From the NCBI RefSeq assembly GCF_001904745.1, contig NZ_MRCD01000038.1, positions 1 to 64,000 of the forward strand: a DNA stretch of 64,000 nucleotides. Reading direction: 5' to 3'. The notes under the pieces were generated by a model that saw only the letters and a program-made list of their open reading frames with translations, did no database searches and had not been told where the DNA came from. Made by a program: the position numbers and the translations under genes. The DNA comes from Calothrix sp. HK-06 (lineage in GTDB: Bacteria; Cyanobacteriota; Cyanobacteriia; Cyanobacteriales; Nostocaceae). Positions 42,771 through 52,416 of this stretch are shown in pieces. Each line of letters opens with the position of its first letter. The first letter of the stretch is position 1.

Positions 42771-43435
42771 ACTAAATGTTTCGTTACATCTTCTAAAACC
42801 TTCAACCCTCGTAAAGAACCATATATTAAACGACTAGCAGCAATGGGTTGACGTAACATCCCTAAAGCCAACGGTAAAGGTAAAATGGCGCCTTCTGGAC
42901 TAAAGGCCGAGTTTAAATTAGGCAAATCATGTTTACACCCATCACTAACTACCCGTAACATAGCTACTTTGAAACCAATCGAACTTAAAAACTCCAGCGC
43001 ACTAAAACCTTCCATATCAACAACACAGGCGCCTGATTTTCCCAATGAAATCTTCTCATCCTTGGAAAAAACAATACTATCACTAGTTAACGCCTTAACT
43101 ATCGATACTTTCTGTTTCAAGCATGATTTTAATTGATTTATATAATCATTATCACAGTATAAAACTTGATTTTGAGAAATACAAGATTCATAAAGCACAA
43201 CATCCCCCACATGGTAATCAGGCTTTAAACTTCCACATAAACCCATTACCAATGCATATGGCTGAGAATCTTTAAGTAAATTCACATACTTATACCATTC
43301 TTGTAAATATTTAGTTACAGCTTTACCGCCTACAGGAATAGATATAACCTGTGAACTTGTGTTATTAACACGGCTCAAACCGTTACATACCGCTTTATAT
43401 TCGGCGCCTTGTGGAACAAAAATGAAAACTCTCAT
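42758..43435 (-). CDS. hpnG: Hopanoid-associated phosphorylase HpnG
   Basis: A 225-residue nucleoside-phosphorylase-fold protein. In hopanoid synthesis HpnG is known to remove adenine from adenosylhopane, giving phosphoribosylhopane. Visible family features: MRVFIFVPQGAEYKAVCNGL, VMGLCGSLKPDYHVGDVVLY (the GxxGxL and V-G-D-V/I segments), and CVVDMEGFSALEFLSSIGFK with the M-E substrate-binding pair, followed by LRVVSDGCKH. It is convergent with hpnB and overlaps it by 13 bp. It stands on the opposite strand to hpnA-hpnH. Confidence 0.82.
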   Translation of the reverse strand: MRVFIFVPQGAEYKAVCNGLSRVNNTSSQVISIPVGGKAVTKYLQEWYKYVNLLKDSQPYALVMGLCGSLKPDYHVGDVVLYESCISQNQVLYCDNDYINQLKSCLKQKVSIVKALTSDSIVFSKDEKISLGKSGACVVDMEGFSALEFLSSIGFKVAMLRVVSDGCKHDLPNLNSAFSPEGAILPLPLALGMLRQPIAASRLIYGSLRGLKVLEDVTKHLVHIS

Positions 43436-43472
43436 GCCCTCCCCCTCCTCTTCGTTTTCGTCCTCGCCACCA

Positions 43473-43601
43473 TCATTGAACCATTGCCCTCACTTCACGC
43501 TCAACATCTAGCGCTTTTGCCCAAAAAGTTATAGAGTGCAAACGAGCTAGTTCTTCATCGTTAAGATGGGGAAAAGATAATCTACTAAGGTCAGAATCAA
43601 C
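43473..43601 (-). pseudogene. Possible remnant of a small protein gene
   Basis: A stop-to-stop frame of 42 codons on the minus strand, without a start codon. It reads coherently as protein: LSRLSFPHLNDEELARLH, then SITFWAKALDVEREVRAMVQ and a stop. The helical, charged composition resembles the C-terminal end of a real gene rather than random DNA. It ends just upstream of the hpnG start. A vestige of a lost gene is the best guess. Confidence 0.35.
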
Positions 43602-43729
43602 TTAAATATACATGATATTAAAAATGACTTTTAGTATACGTAATTTTTTATGAAGATAGTTTATCAAAAAAATAAAAGAAATCTGTCATCTATCTAAAGA
43701 CTTATTTTGAATAAATTTAATAGTTAACG

Positions 43730-46417
43730 ATGGTAAAAGTGAATCCTCCTAAATCCGCACGCGACCGTTTTAATATATCTAGAGTCGCAATTAAAAATTC
43801 TTGGTTAACGCTATCGTTTTGGATTGCTGTGACGGTGGCTGGAATTTTGGCGTTTAGTTCGCTGAAGTACGCTTTATTCCCAGATATTACTTTTCCTGTA
43901 GTAGTGGTGAATGCAAATGCACCCCTGACTAGCGCAGAAGATACGGAAGCTAAGTTAACTAAAGTTATTGAGCAGCGTCTTCAATCGCTGGAAAATATAG
44001 ATGATGTTCGTTCGTCAACTTATCCTGGGCAAGCTGTTGTTAGTGTTGCGTTTGCGGTGGGAACAGATTTAGAGGAGTCTAGACTCGCCGTTGATAATGC
44101 CGTAAAGCAGGTTAAGCTTATTAATGGTTCTCAATATCAAGTTATTCCATTTAATCTCAATGAATCGGCAGCAATTAGTTATGCTGTAGAGAGTTCAAAG
44201 CTTTCTTTAAATGATTTAGCAAAACAAACCAAAGATAAAATAGTTCCATCTGTATCTAAACTGCCAGGGGTTCTCAAAGTTGTTTTGTTAGGAGAAGCTA
44301 CTTCAGATTTACCCCAACCTGTAACTCAACCAAGTAGCGGCGCCACTAAGGTAAGATTCAATGGTAAAGACGCGCTTGCATTTCAAGTTATTAAACGTGG
44401 TGATGCTAATACGCTAGAGGTCGTTAGTAGAGTTGAGCAAGAAGTCTCAAAACTGCGAACAAATTTACCAGATATCAAACTTAATTTAGCATCAACGCAA
44501 GCAGAGTTTATTCGTAGAGCGACTCATGCGACAATTGACTCGTTAATTGAAGCGATTGTACTATCGGTAGTTGTAATTTATCCTTTTTTGAGAAGTTGGT
44601 CAGCAACACTAATTTCTGCACTTGCAATTCCAATGTCATTGCTGGGAACGTTTATTGTAATGGCATTGTTTGGCTTTAACTTAGAAACAATTACGTTACT
44701 CGCACTTGCATTGGTAATAGGTAGTATCATTGACGACGCAATTGTTGATGTGGAAAATATTATGCGCCACATTGACAAAGGTGAAACTCCTCGCCAAGCA
44801 GCATTTACAGCTACTTCTGAAATTGGATTGACTGTTACCGCAGCGACGCTAACCGCTGTAGCAGTTTTTCTTCCCATTGGTTTAATGGGTGGTGTCGTCG
44901 GTCAATTTTTTAAGCCGTTTGGAATTACTGTATCAGCAGCAATGCTAACTTCGTTGTTGGTAGCACGTACACTTTCACCTGTATTAGCAATTTACTGGAT
45001 TAAACCAAACTCCAGACGCCGTGCTGCACATAATGAGAATAAAAGCTGGGGTTATTTTGCCCAGCGCTATCAAGATTTATTGCGATGGTCACTCAATCAT
45101 CGCAAAATAGTAATGGGGTTAGCGGTGTTGAGTTTTGTAATTGGAATAGCAATCATTCCTATTATTCCTAAAGGGTTTATTCCCAAACTTGACAGAGGGG
45201 AATTTAATGTTACGTATACAGCCTCGTTAACTAAATTAATAGAGCAAAGTAAACAAGCGGCACAAGATGCTTTGGGAAGTTTTTTAACTCCAAGAGATAC
45301 GTCATCATTAGCAATATCAAGCGTAAATACATCTACTGACCCCTTGACTTATTCGTTGGAAATAGCCAAGAAACTCGAAGCAGTTGTAAAAACACCCGAT
45401 GTTGAAACTATATTTACTACCGTAGGTTCGCGTGAAGGTGAACTAAACAAAGGTACACTTTATGTAAAACTGAAAGAAAATCGACAAATAAAAACTGCCG
45501 ACATTCAAGAACAAGTGCGTGCGCGCTTACCAAAACTTGCCGATGTTACGATTAGCGTTGAGGACATTCAATTTGTTGATACGGGTTCGCAAAAACCTCT
45601 GACTGTCGCACTACAAGGTGAAAATCTTAAAAGTCTTTATTCTTCAGCAGCATCTATCGCACAGCGTCTTAAAAAAATACCAGGATTTGTGGATGTAACT
45701 TATACGGGTGAAGGTGATACTGCTGACATTTTTCAAATAGAGCGACTTAATAACCAACGTGTTGCTTATATTAGCGCTAATTTAGGTAAAGATTTATCAC
45801 TAGGTGATGCCACTGATAAACTAGTCGAGTCAGCCAAAACTATAATACCAAAAGACATCAAATTAGATTTAGGAGGAGACTCGGCGCGTCAGAACGAAGT
45901 TCTCGGCAGTTTTACTTCAACACTACTTCTATCGGCACTATGTATTATTATCGTGCTGGTTTGCTTGTTTGGAGGTTGGCAAGACCCATTAGTAATTGCT
46001 ATTTCATTACCCCTAGCGCTCGTTGGCGCCGTAATTGCGCTACTAATTACTAAAAGCGACTTCGGTATGATATCGCTGATTGGCTTTGTTTTCTTATTGG
46101 GTATTAGCAACAAGAACGCTATTTTACTCGTTGATTATATTAACCAACTGCGACGTGAGGGTGCCGAAAGAACATCTGCCATTCTTGAAGCTGGACCAGT
46201 TAGATTTCGACCGATTATTATGACTACTGTTGCTACTCTTTTAGGTATGCTACCAATTGCACTGGGTATTGGCGCCGGTTCGGAATTACGTTCACCAATG
46301 GCAGTCGCTATTGCTGGTGGTTTAATTAGTTCTACGCTATTAAGCTTAATTGTTGTCCCCGTTTTATACGCAATTCTTGACGACTTGTTTAAGCGCAAAC
46401 AATTTAATCAAAATTAA
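43730..46417 (+). CDS. RND-type efflux transporter (AcrB/HAE1-like)
   Basis: Inner-membrane proton-driven exporter of the resistance-nodulation-division family, 895 residues, about 130 shorter than AcrB-like proteins. The first helix is followed by SSLKYALFPDITFPVVVV with the usual P-x-I-x-x-P feature. In TM4, VIGSIIDDAIVDVENIMRHI has the two proton-relay Asp residues. The late helices have LIGFVFLLGISNKNAILLVD and RFRPIIMTTVATLLGMLPI. The periplasmic part is reduced. No membrane-fusion or outer-membrane partner is adjacent. It ends 14 bp before hpnA, so it is likely in one operon with hpnA-hpnH; the hopanoid-specific HpnN belongs to another RND subgroup. Confidence 0.88.
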   Translation: MVKVNPPKSARDRFNISRVAIKNSWLTLSFWIAVTVAGILAFSSLKYALFPDITFPVVVVNANAPLTSAEDTEAKLTKVIEQRLQSLENIDDVRSSTYPGQAVVSVAFAVGTDLEESRLAVDNAVKQVKLINGSQYQVIPFNLNESAAISYAVESSKLSLNDLAKQTKDKIVPSVSKLPGVLKVVLLGEATSDLPQPVTQPSSGATKVRFNGKDALAFQVIKRGDANTLEVVSRVEQEVSKLRTNLPDIKLNLASTQAEFIRRATHATIDSLIEAIVLSVVVIYPFLRSWSATLISALAIPMSLLGTFIVMALFGFNLETITLLALALVIGSIIDDAIVDVENIMRHIDKGETPRQAAFTATSEIGLTVTAATLTAVAVFLPIGLMGGVVGQFFKPFGITVSAAMLTSLLVARTLSPVLAIYWIKPNSRRRAAHNENKSWGYFAQRYQDLLRWSLNHRKIVMGLAVLSFVIGIAIIPIIPKGFIPKLDRGEFNVTYTASLTKLIEQSKQAAQDALGSFLTPRDTSSLAISSVNTSTDPLTYSLEIAKKLEAVVKTPDVETIFTTVGSREGELNKGTLYVKLKENRQIKTADIQEQVRARLPKLADVTISVEDIQFVDTGSQKPLTVALQGENLKSLYSSAASIAQRLKKIPGFVDVTYTGEGDTADIFQIERLNNQRVAYISANLGKDLSLGDATDKLVESAKTIIPKDIKLDLGGDSARQNEVLGSFTSTLLLSALCIIIVLVCLFGGWQDPLVIAISLPLALVGAVIALLITKSDFGMISLIGFVFLLGISNKNAILLVDYINQLRREGAERTSAILEAGPVRFRPIIMTTVATLLGMLPIALGIGAGSELRSPMAVAIAGGLISSTLLSLIVVPVLYAILDDLFKRKQFNQN

Positions 46418-46431
46418 CCATTGACTAAACA

Positions 46432-47424
46432 ATGCATAAAGTTTTCGTCACGGGTGGTACAGGTTTTGTTGGCGCCAACTTAGTGCGCTTGCTAGTTCAG
46501 CAAGGGTATTTTGTTTATGCGCTAGCACGTGCTAACAGTAACCTGAGTAATTTAAAAAATATTCACAACGTTGAAATGATCAAAGGTGATTTAAATAGTC
46601 CTGACCTTTGGCAGCGAATGGTGGGTTGTCAGTATTTATTTCATGTAGCAGCTCATTATTCGCTGTGGCAAAAAGATAAAGAGTTACTGTATCAAAATAA
46701 TGTGCTGGGGACGCGCAATATTTTAGCAGCTGCAAATCGAGCAGGTATTAAACGTACAGTATATACAAGTTCGGTTGCAGCAATAGGTACAGGAGAAAGT
46801 GCCGTAGATGAAACTCACCAAAGTCCAGTCGAAGACCTTGTTGGTGAATATAAAAAGTCTAAATATTGGTCGGAACAAGAAGCTGTTAGCGCTGCTGCTG
46901 CGGGTCAAGATGTAGTAATCGTGAATCCTAGCACTCCTATTGGTCCAATGGATATAAAACCAACTCCAACTGGACACGATATTATATTGCGGTTTTTGCG
47001 TCGAAAAATGCCTGCTTACATTAACACAGGTTTAAATCTGATTGACGTGCGGGATGTTGCTTGGGGACACTTACTTGCACTTCACAAAGGAAAATCAGGA
47101 GAGCGTTACATTCTGGGAAACGAAAATCTTACACTCAAGCAAATTCTTGACCACCTGGCACAAATTACGAATTTACCTGCACCAAATCGTACAATACCAG
47201 CCTGGATTCCTTATAGTGTGGCTTGGGTGGATGAAAAGATTCTCACACGCTTAGGCAAAACACCATCAATACCTGTAGATGGAGTCAAGATGGCACAGCA
47301 CACGATGTACTACGATGCATCAAAAGCTGTACGTGAACTTGGTTTACCCCAAACACCTGTATATATTGCCCTTAAAGATGCAGTCGAATGGTTTGTAGCT
47401 CATGGATATGTGGAAAAAAATTAA
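46432..47424 (+). CDS. hpnA: Hopanoid-associated sugar epimerase HpnA
   Basis: NAD(P)-dependent extended SDR of 330 residues. The Rossmann motif is VTGGTGFVGANLVRLLVQQG at the N-terminus. YLFHVAAHYSLW and RTVYTSSVAAIG lie further on, with the catalytic pair in EYKKSKYWSEQEA (Y-x3-K). NPSTPIGPMDIKPTP is conserved in HpnA. It follows the RND transporter by 14 bp and precedes hpnH by 71 bp, so the three are probably cotranscribed. HpnA is named by association with hopanoid clusters; its exact substrate is not firmly established. Confidence 0.88.
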   Translation: MHKVFVTGGTGFVGANLVRLLVQQGYFVYALARANSNLSNLKNIHNVEMIKGDLNSPDLWQRMVGCQYLFHVAAHYSLWQKDKELLYQNNVLGTRNILAAANRAGIKRTVYTSSVAAIGTGESAVDETHQSPVEDLVGEYKKSKYWSEQEAVSAAAAGQDVVIVNPSTPIGPMDIKPTPTGHDIILRFLRRKMPAYINTGLNLIDVRDVAWGHLLALHKGKSGERYILGNENLTLKQILDHLAQITNLPAPNRTIPAWIPYSVAWVDEKILTRLGKTPSIPVDGVKMAQHTMYYDASKAVRELGLPQTPVYIALKDAVEWFVAHGYVEKN

Positions 47425-47495
47425 AACAAATACTGTTTTCTTTACTTACATTGCTTAGTAATGCTTTGATATATAAACTTACCGGGGAGTGAAAA

Positions 47496-48512
47496 ATGTC
47501 AATTAACTTAATGCAAGCGATAGAAATCGGTAAATATCTAGTCGCACAACGTATCAAAGGACGCAAACGTTTTCCACTTGTGTTGATGCTCGAACCGCTG
47601 TTTAGGTGTAACTTAGCGTGTTCTGGATGCGGAAAAATCCAACATCCTGCTGAAATACTAAAGCAAAATTTAACACCAGAACAATGCTTTGCAGCTGTAG
47701 AAGAATGCGGCGCCCCTGTAGTCTCAATACCAGGTGGCGAACCTTTATTACATCCGCAAATTGATGAAATCGTGCGTGGACTAGTCGCTCGCAAGAAATT
47801 TATTTATTTATGTACAAACGGAATATTACTGGAAAAAAGCCTAGATAAATTTACACCTTCACCATATCTAACATTTTCCGTTCACCTCGATGGAATGCGC
47901 GACTTACACGATAAATGTGTTGACCGTAAAGGCGTATTTGATACAGCGGTGAAAGCAATTCGTGCAGCAAAAGCGAGAGGTTTTCAAGTAGCAACGAATA
48001 CAACAATATTTGATGGTACTGAACCAGCAGAAATGCAAGAATTCTTTGATTTTGTCACATCCTTGGGTGTAGATGGAATGACAATTTCCCCAGGATATGG
48101 TTATGAATGGGCACCCGACCAAGACCATTTTCTCAAACGCGAACAAACACGCGCATTATTCCGTAAAATATTGGCGCCTTGGAAGGCAGGTCAAAAGAAC
48201 TGGAGTTTTAATAACAACCCACTGTTCTTAGATTTTCTCACAGGTGACAAAGACTATGAATGTACACCTTGGGGAATGCCATGTTACAGCGTACTAGGAT
48301 GGCAAAAACCTTGTTACCTACTCAACGAAGGACATTACAAAACCTTCAAAGAACTCCTTGATGAAACCGACTGGAACCAATACGGTCGTGCGAGCGGCAA
48401 CCCCAAATGCGCCGACTGCATGATGCACTGCGGTTACGAGCCAACAGCAGCTTTGGACTCAATGCAACCCACCAACATCGCGCGGTCAATGAAAGTTCTA
48501 TGGGGTGGCTAA
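47496..48512 (+). CDS. hpnH: Adenosyl-hopene transferase HpnH (radical SAM)
   Basis: Radical SAM enzyme that adds the adenosyl group to hopene, the first step of C35 hopanoid side-chain formation. The [4Fe-4S] motif is [16 protein letters not shown] (C-x3-C-x2-C, about residues 38-45), followed by [15 protein letters not shown] with the SAM-binding GGE. Further features are [35 protein letters not shown] and a Cys-rich C-terminus ([16 protein letters not shown]). The length of 338 is normal. AAGGAG-like GGGGAG precedes the ATG. The gene is in the predicted RND-hpnA-hpnH operon. Confidence 0.94.
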   Translation: MSINLMQAIEIGKYLVAQRIKGRKRFPLVLMLEPLFRCNLACSGCGKIQHPAEILKQNLTPEQCFAAVEECGAPVVSIPGGEPLLHPQIDEIVRGLVARKKFIYLCTNGILLEKSLDKFTPSPYLTFSVHLDGMRDLHDKCVDRKGVFDTAVKAIRAAKARGFQVATNTTIFDGTEPAEMQEFFDFVTSLGVDGMTISPGYGYEWAPDQDHFLKREQTRALFRKILAPWKAGQKNWSFNNNPLFLDFLTGDKDYECTPWGMPCYSVLGWQKPCYLLNEGHYKTFKELLDETDWNQYGRASGNPKCADCMMHCGYEPTAALDSMQPTNIARSMKVLWGG

Positions 48513-48538
48513 TAAACTAATTATTTTATCAACTCTTG

Positions 48539-48663
48539 TGGAACAGGCATCCTGCCTGTTCTTTTCCATTATTCAACGGCGGGGCATTCTTACAGCCCAC
48601 CTCATAAGAATCATCTCTGTGGTAAATAAAATTATACGCACTGCACAGGCTTTTCGGCCTGTG
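48539..48663. repeat. GGAACAGGCATCC repeat and GCACAGGC hairpin between hpnH and ispH
   Basis: GGAACAGGCATCCTGCCTG followed by TTC (about 48540-48562) is a palindromic repeat. GCACAGGC and GCCTGTGC (about 48642-48663) form an 8-bp stem around TTTTCG. Both lie between the converging hpnH and ispH genes; the second is the better terminator candidate. Confidence 0.55.
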
Positions 48664-48676
48664 CTACAAGGTGTAA

Positions 48677-49885
48677 CTAAACTATGGCAGCAGTTGCCTT
48701 GAGTTCAAAGATTTTTTCTATTACATCTTCAACAACTTTATCAGGAGTTGAGGCGCCGCTCGTTACACCAACGACAATTTCTCCATCAGGCAACCAATTT
48801 TCTGTTATTTTCAATTGCCCGTTTAACTCACGGTGTTCGATGGCATTACGTGATTTAATACGTTCGACACAATCAATATGATATGAAGGAATTGTGCGTT
48901 CAACGGCAATTTCTTGAAGGTGAGTTGTATTCGATGAGTTAAACCCACCAATTACTATCATTAAATCAAGTTTTTCATCAACTAACTCGAACATCGCATC
49001 CTGACGTTCTTGAGTTGCATCACAAATAGTATTAAAGCTTTGGAAATGGTCGTTTAATTCTTGCGGCCCGTATTTTTGCATCATTGTCCGCTCGAATAAT
49101 TTGCCTATTTGCTCAGTTTCTCCTTTGAGCATGGTAGTTTGATTAGCAATTCCAACTCGTTCTAAATCTACCTCTGGGTCAAATTCTGCTGAACAAGCTT
49201 TGCTGAATTTTGTCATAAACTCATCTCTATCACCACCATTTAATATATAGTTGGTGACATATTCAGCTTGCTGTAAGTTCAATACAATTAAATATTTACC
49301 TGCAAAGGAACTTGTGGCTACAGTTTCTTCGTGATTGTATTTGCCGTGAATGATTGATGTAAAGTCGCCTTTTTTATGTTTTTCTACGGTGTTCCATACT
49401 TTAGAAACCCACGGACAGGTTGTGTCAACTATTTTACAACTTTTGTCGTTAAGTAACTGCATTTCTTGAACACTGGCGCCAAATGCCGGTAATATTACGA
49501 CATCGCCACTTCCAACTACCGAAAAGTCTTTTTGCCCAGCTTCTACAGTAATAAATTTAACTTGCATTTCGCGCAAACGTTGGTTTACCGAAGGGTTATG
49601 AATAATTTCATTAGTAATCCAAATTTGCTCTGTTGGAAAATGCTTGCGTGTTTCATATGCCATCGCAACCGCACGCTCTACTCCCCAACAAAACCCAAAT
49701 GCTTGGGCTAATCGAATTGTTACATCCGCACGATTAAAATTATAATTGTTATTGCGAATTTCTTGTATTAAATTGCTTTGGAACTCCGATTTTAACTCGG
49801 CGGCAACTTCTTCTTGATGACCGAAGCTACGACGGTGATAGTTTTCGGAATGTTGTAGTGAGCGTTTAAATGCTTTAGTATCCAT
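48677..49885 (-). CDS. ispH: 4-Hydroxy-3-methylbut-2-enyl diphosphate reductase IspH
   Basis: Last enzyme of the MEP pathway, making IPP and DMAPP, the precursors of carotenoids, phytol and hopanoids. The 402-residue protein is the long plant/cyanobacterial type. The three cluster cysteines are in [31 protein letters not shown] and [25 protein letters not shown] and [17 protein letters not shown] are conserved substrate-binding parts. The gene stands opposite hpnH and at the end of the hopanoid block, which suits the need for isoprene units, though it also serves the rest of isoprenoid metabolism. Confidence 0.96.
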   Translation of the reverse strand: MDTKAFKRSLQHSENYHRRSFGHQEEVAAELKSEFQSNLIQEIRNNNYNFNRADVTIRLAQAFGFCWGVERAVAMAYETRKHFPTEQIWITNEIIHNPSVNQRLREMQVKFITVEAGQKDFSVVGSGDVVILPAFGASVQEMQLLNDKSCKIVDTTCPWVSKVWNTVEKHKKGDFTSIIHGKYNHEETVATSSFAGKYLIVLNLQQAEYVTNYILNGGDRDEFMTKFSKACSAEFDPEVDLERVGIANQTTMLKGETEQIGKLFERTMMQKYGPQELNDHFQSFNTICDATQERQDAMFELVDEKLDLMIVIGGFNSSNTTHLQEIAVERTIPSYHIDCVERIKSRNAIEHRELNGQLKITENWLPDGEIVVGVTSGASTPDKVVEDVIEKIFELKATAAIV

Positions 49886-49975
49886 TGATATTTACTTCAA
49901 AATCTTCAAAATTTACTATATATATTGTCGCCCTTAGTTGACGATATGAGGAATTGCTCGCAGCGCAGATGGTTG

Positions 49976-50803
49976 TTACTTTAATTCTATTTCGCTGTAT
50001 AACTGTAATGCTGAACGCCATACTAAGTAGCCTTGTGGGCTTAAATGTAACCCGTCTGTGCTGAAGTCGGAACGTAGATTTCCTTGACTATCGGCAAACA
50101 ACGGATGCAAATCCAAATATTTTATACCTTCTTTTGTGGCAATATTCTGTAATTGCTGATTAAGTTCGCGAATTCTATTGTTGGGAATTGCTAAGAGCTT
50201 TTGTTTTCCCTCCCACGTTGATTCTTCTGCACCATGCGGCAATATTGACTGAATTACAATTTGAGACTTGGGGTGTGATGCGCGCAAGGTAGTTACTATT
50301 TGACGGTAATTATCTAATATTTTGCTATCTTCAACTCCTCGAATTAAGTCATTGATGCCAATCATTACAAAAATTGTTTCTGGCTTGGTCTGGTTAAATA
50401 AATTTAAACGTTTTAGTAGTCCAGTACTAGTTTCGCCAGAAATACCTTGATTGAGCCAAGTGCGTTCTTCTGGTAATAATTCTTGGGGGAACCATAAAGA
50501 CAGAGAGTCTCCAGCTAATACTGTTAAACGCTGTGGGCGTTTATTTGCTGTTACTTCGGCTTCACGTTTTAAAATATCTAACCACTGAGTATAACTAAGT
50601 TGATGACGTGTACCAAGGTGTGGTGCCGTATTTGGTAATGCTTCGATGTTTTGTGTGACAGGAGTCGCTCTACGAAAAAGGGCGGTCATACCCTGCTGTC
50701 GTAAAAACAGCAAGATAACCGCCAAGACTAGTACGCCATTGGTTAACAGCGAGAAGAAAGCCCAAATTGGAAAGGATTTAGCGGAGGTGGACACGTGCTG
50801 CAT
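49976..50803 (-). CDS. Membrane-anchored SGNH/GDSL hydrolase
   Basis: A 275-residue lipase/esterase-fold protein with an N-terminal membrane anchor (FFSLLTNGVLVLAVILLFL) and a periplasmic catalytic domain. The SGNH blocks are visible: LTVLAGDSLSLWFPQELLP with the nucleophile Ser in GDS, LNQGISGETSTGLL with Gly, FVMIGINDLIRG with Asn, and LSTDGLHLSPQGY-like DGLHLSPQGYLVW with the catalytic Asp and His. A carbohydrate or lipid esterase function is inferred; the substrate is unknown. No operon partner is evident. Confidence 0.88.
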   Translation of the reverse strand: MQHVSTSAKSFPIWAFFSLLTNGVLVLAVILLFLRQQGMTALFRRATPVTQNIEALPNTAPHLGTRHQLSYTQWLDILKREAEVTANKRPQRLTVLAGDSLSLWFPQELLPEERTWLNQGISGETSTGLLKRLNLFNQTKPETIFVMIGINDLIRGVEDSKILDNYRQIVTTLRASHPKSQIVIQSILPHGAEESTWEGKQKLLAIPNNRIRELNQQLQNIATKEGIKYLDLHPLFADSQGNLRSDFSTDGLHLSPQGYLVWRSALQLYSEIELK

Positions 50804-50897
50804 TGACCGAGTGAGTTACAGATGGTATGCATTGTAATCGCCTATGTCCACTTTTGGCGCCTGTATTTATAAGAAAACCCAAAGATTGGTTGGAGAA

Positions 50898-52352
50898 CTA
50901 CTTATTTCCAATCGATACCCGTTCTCCAAATTCTTCGTTGTAACCTTCTTCTCCGTGTTCGTTGATATCAATACCTTGGTATTCTGCTTCTTCTTTGACT
51001 CGCAGACCAACGGTAGTTTCAACAATTTTGAGAATAACCCAAGTACCAGCACCTGCTACTACATAAGCTATGGCGACTGCGGCAATTTGAATTAGTAATT
51101 GTTTGGGGTTTCCGTACAATAAACCATCGGCGCCTGCTGCGTTTACAGCTTTAGTGGCAAATACACCAGTTAAAATTGCTCCAACTGTACCACCAACACC
51201 ATGCACTGGATATGTATCTAAAGCGTCATCAATTTGGACTTTGTGCTTATAGCTAACTGCGTAGAAACAGACGAAGGATGTAATGCCACCAATTAATATC
51301 GATGCTAATGGGGTTACAAATCCTGCGGCTGGTGTAATACCAACTAAGCCAGCAACGGCGCCTGTTGCTACACCCACTGCTGTTGGTTTACCACGTAGCA
51401 CTTTTTCTAAAATTAACCACATTAACGCTGCTGCTGCTGCTGCCGTATTAGTCGCGACAAAAGCGGCAGTTGCTAAGGAACCAGAAGCTAATGCACTACC
51501 AGCGTTAAAACCGAACCAACCAAACCACAATAAACCAGCACCTAATAAAATAAATGGCACGTTATGTGGAGGACTAAGACGCTCTGGATATGTTTTACGT
51601 GAACCTAGCATTATTGCTGCAACTAACGCCGAAACCCCAGAACTAATGTGTACTACTGTACCACCTGCAAAGTCAAGGGCACCCATTCCACCATACAGAC
51701 CTAACATTCCACCTTTTGCCCAAACCATGTGAGCTAGTGGAGAATAAATAAATGTAGACCACAACAGCACAAATAGCGAGTAAGCAGTAAAGCTCATTCG
51801 TTCGGCAATGGCGCCTGAAATCAACGCTGGAGTAATAATGGCAAACATGGCTTGATAAATCATGAATGCTTGATGAGGAATTGTGCCTGCATACGACACA
51901 ACGTCACTATATTTTGGGTCAGCAGCTTTCAAGGCATCTTCATAACCCATATGGGGCAAATATCCAGCGATATCAAGTCCCACATTGCCAAACATCCACT
52001 TAACTCCACCGATAATCGCATTACCTGGTGCAAACGCAAAACTATAGCCCCATAAAATCCAGGTAACTCCCACTATCGCCATGAGTACAAAACTCATCAT
52101 CAGCGTATTTAGCACGTTGCGCGACCGCACAAAGCCACCGTAAAAGAAAGCCAACCCAGGTGTCATTAACAACACCAACGCAGATGATAAAAGCATAAAT
52201 GCTGTATCCCCTGCTGTTTGAGCGGCTGCGGCTGCGTCTGCCACCTTTTTTAAATCTTCAGCGGTTACTGTTTGAGCCAAGGCATGGCCGGTCAGCGGAC
52301 CACCAAGGAGCAGTAAAGCAATTGCCCCTATTATAATTACTTTCTTCAACAC
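50898..52352 (-). CDS. amt: Ammonium transporter
   Basis: Amt/Mep/Rh channel importing ammonium, 484 residues. A signal-like N-terminus (VIIIGAIALLLLGGPLTGHA) precedes about eleven membrane helices: VLLMTPGLAFFYGGFVRSRN holds the first conserved P-G-x-A-x-F-Y-G-G motif, GGTVVHISSGVSALVAAIML carries a channel His region, and GLLWFGWFGFNAGSALA is also typical. The C-terminal cytoplasmic tail ends EEAEYQGIDINEHGEEGYNE. A perfect GTA-N8-TAC NtcA-type site at 52403-52416, 51 bp before the start, suggests nitrogen control. The number of the paralogue (amt1 or other) is not decided. Confidence 0.93.
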   Translation of the reverse strand: MLKKVIIIGAIALLLLGGPLTGHALAQTVTAEDLKKVADAAAAAQTAGDTAFMLLSSALVLLMTPGLAFFYGGFVRSRNVLNTLMMSFVLMAIVGVTWILWGYSFAFAPGNAIIGGVKWMFGNVGLDIAGYLPHMGYEDALKAADPKYSDVVSYAGTIPHQAFMIYQAMFAIITPALISGAIAERMSFTAYSLFVLLWSTFIYSPLAHMVWAKGGMLGLYGGMGALDFAGGTVVHISSGVSALVAAIMLGSRKTYPERLSPPHNVPFILLGAGLLWFGWFGFNAGSALASGSLATAAFVATNTAAAAAALMWLILEKVLRGKPTAVGVATGAVAGLVGITPAAGFVTPLASILIGGITSFVCFYAVSYKHKVQIDDALDTYPVHGVGGTVGAILTGVFATKAVNAAGADGLLYGNPKQLLIQIAAVAIAYVVAGAGTWVILKIVETTVGLRVKEEAEYQGIDINEHGEEGYNEEFGERVSIGNK

Positions 52353-52402
52353 TTTTTAAAGTTCCCGAGGTCGAACGATTTGTGTCACTTACATAAATAT
52401 GA

Positions 52403-52416
52403 GTATTTTTTGATAC
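52403..52416 (-). promoter_or_regulatory. NtcA-type binding site upstream of amt
   Basis: The sequence GTATTTTTTGATAC matches the GTA-N8-TAC consensus of the cyanobacterial nitrogen regulator NtcA exactly. It lies 51 bp upstream of the ammonium transporter's start. The site is palindromic, so it applies to either strand; a convincing -10 box about 22 bp downstream was not evident. Confidence 0.6.

Noticed and set aside
43730-46417. RND gene as hpnN
   Set aside because: Its TM4 and late-helix motifs are AcrB/HAE1-like, unlike the MMPL-type HpnN.
51283-51732. 149-codon plus-strand frame inside the ammonium transporter gene
   Set aside because: A reading-frame shadow of the conserved transporter on the other strand, rich in Ala and Pro because of its codon pattern.
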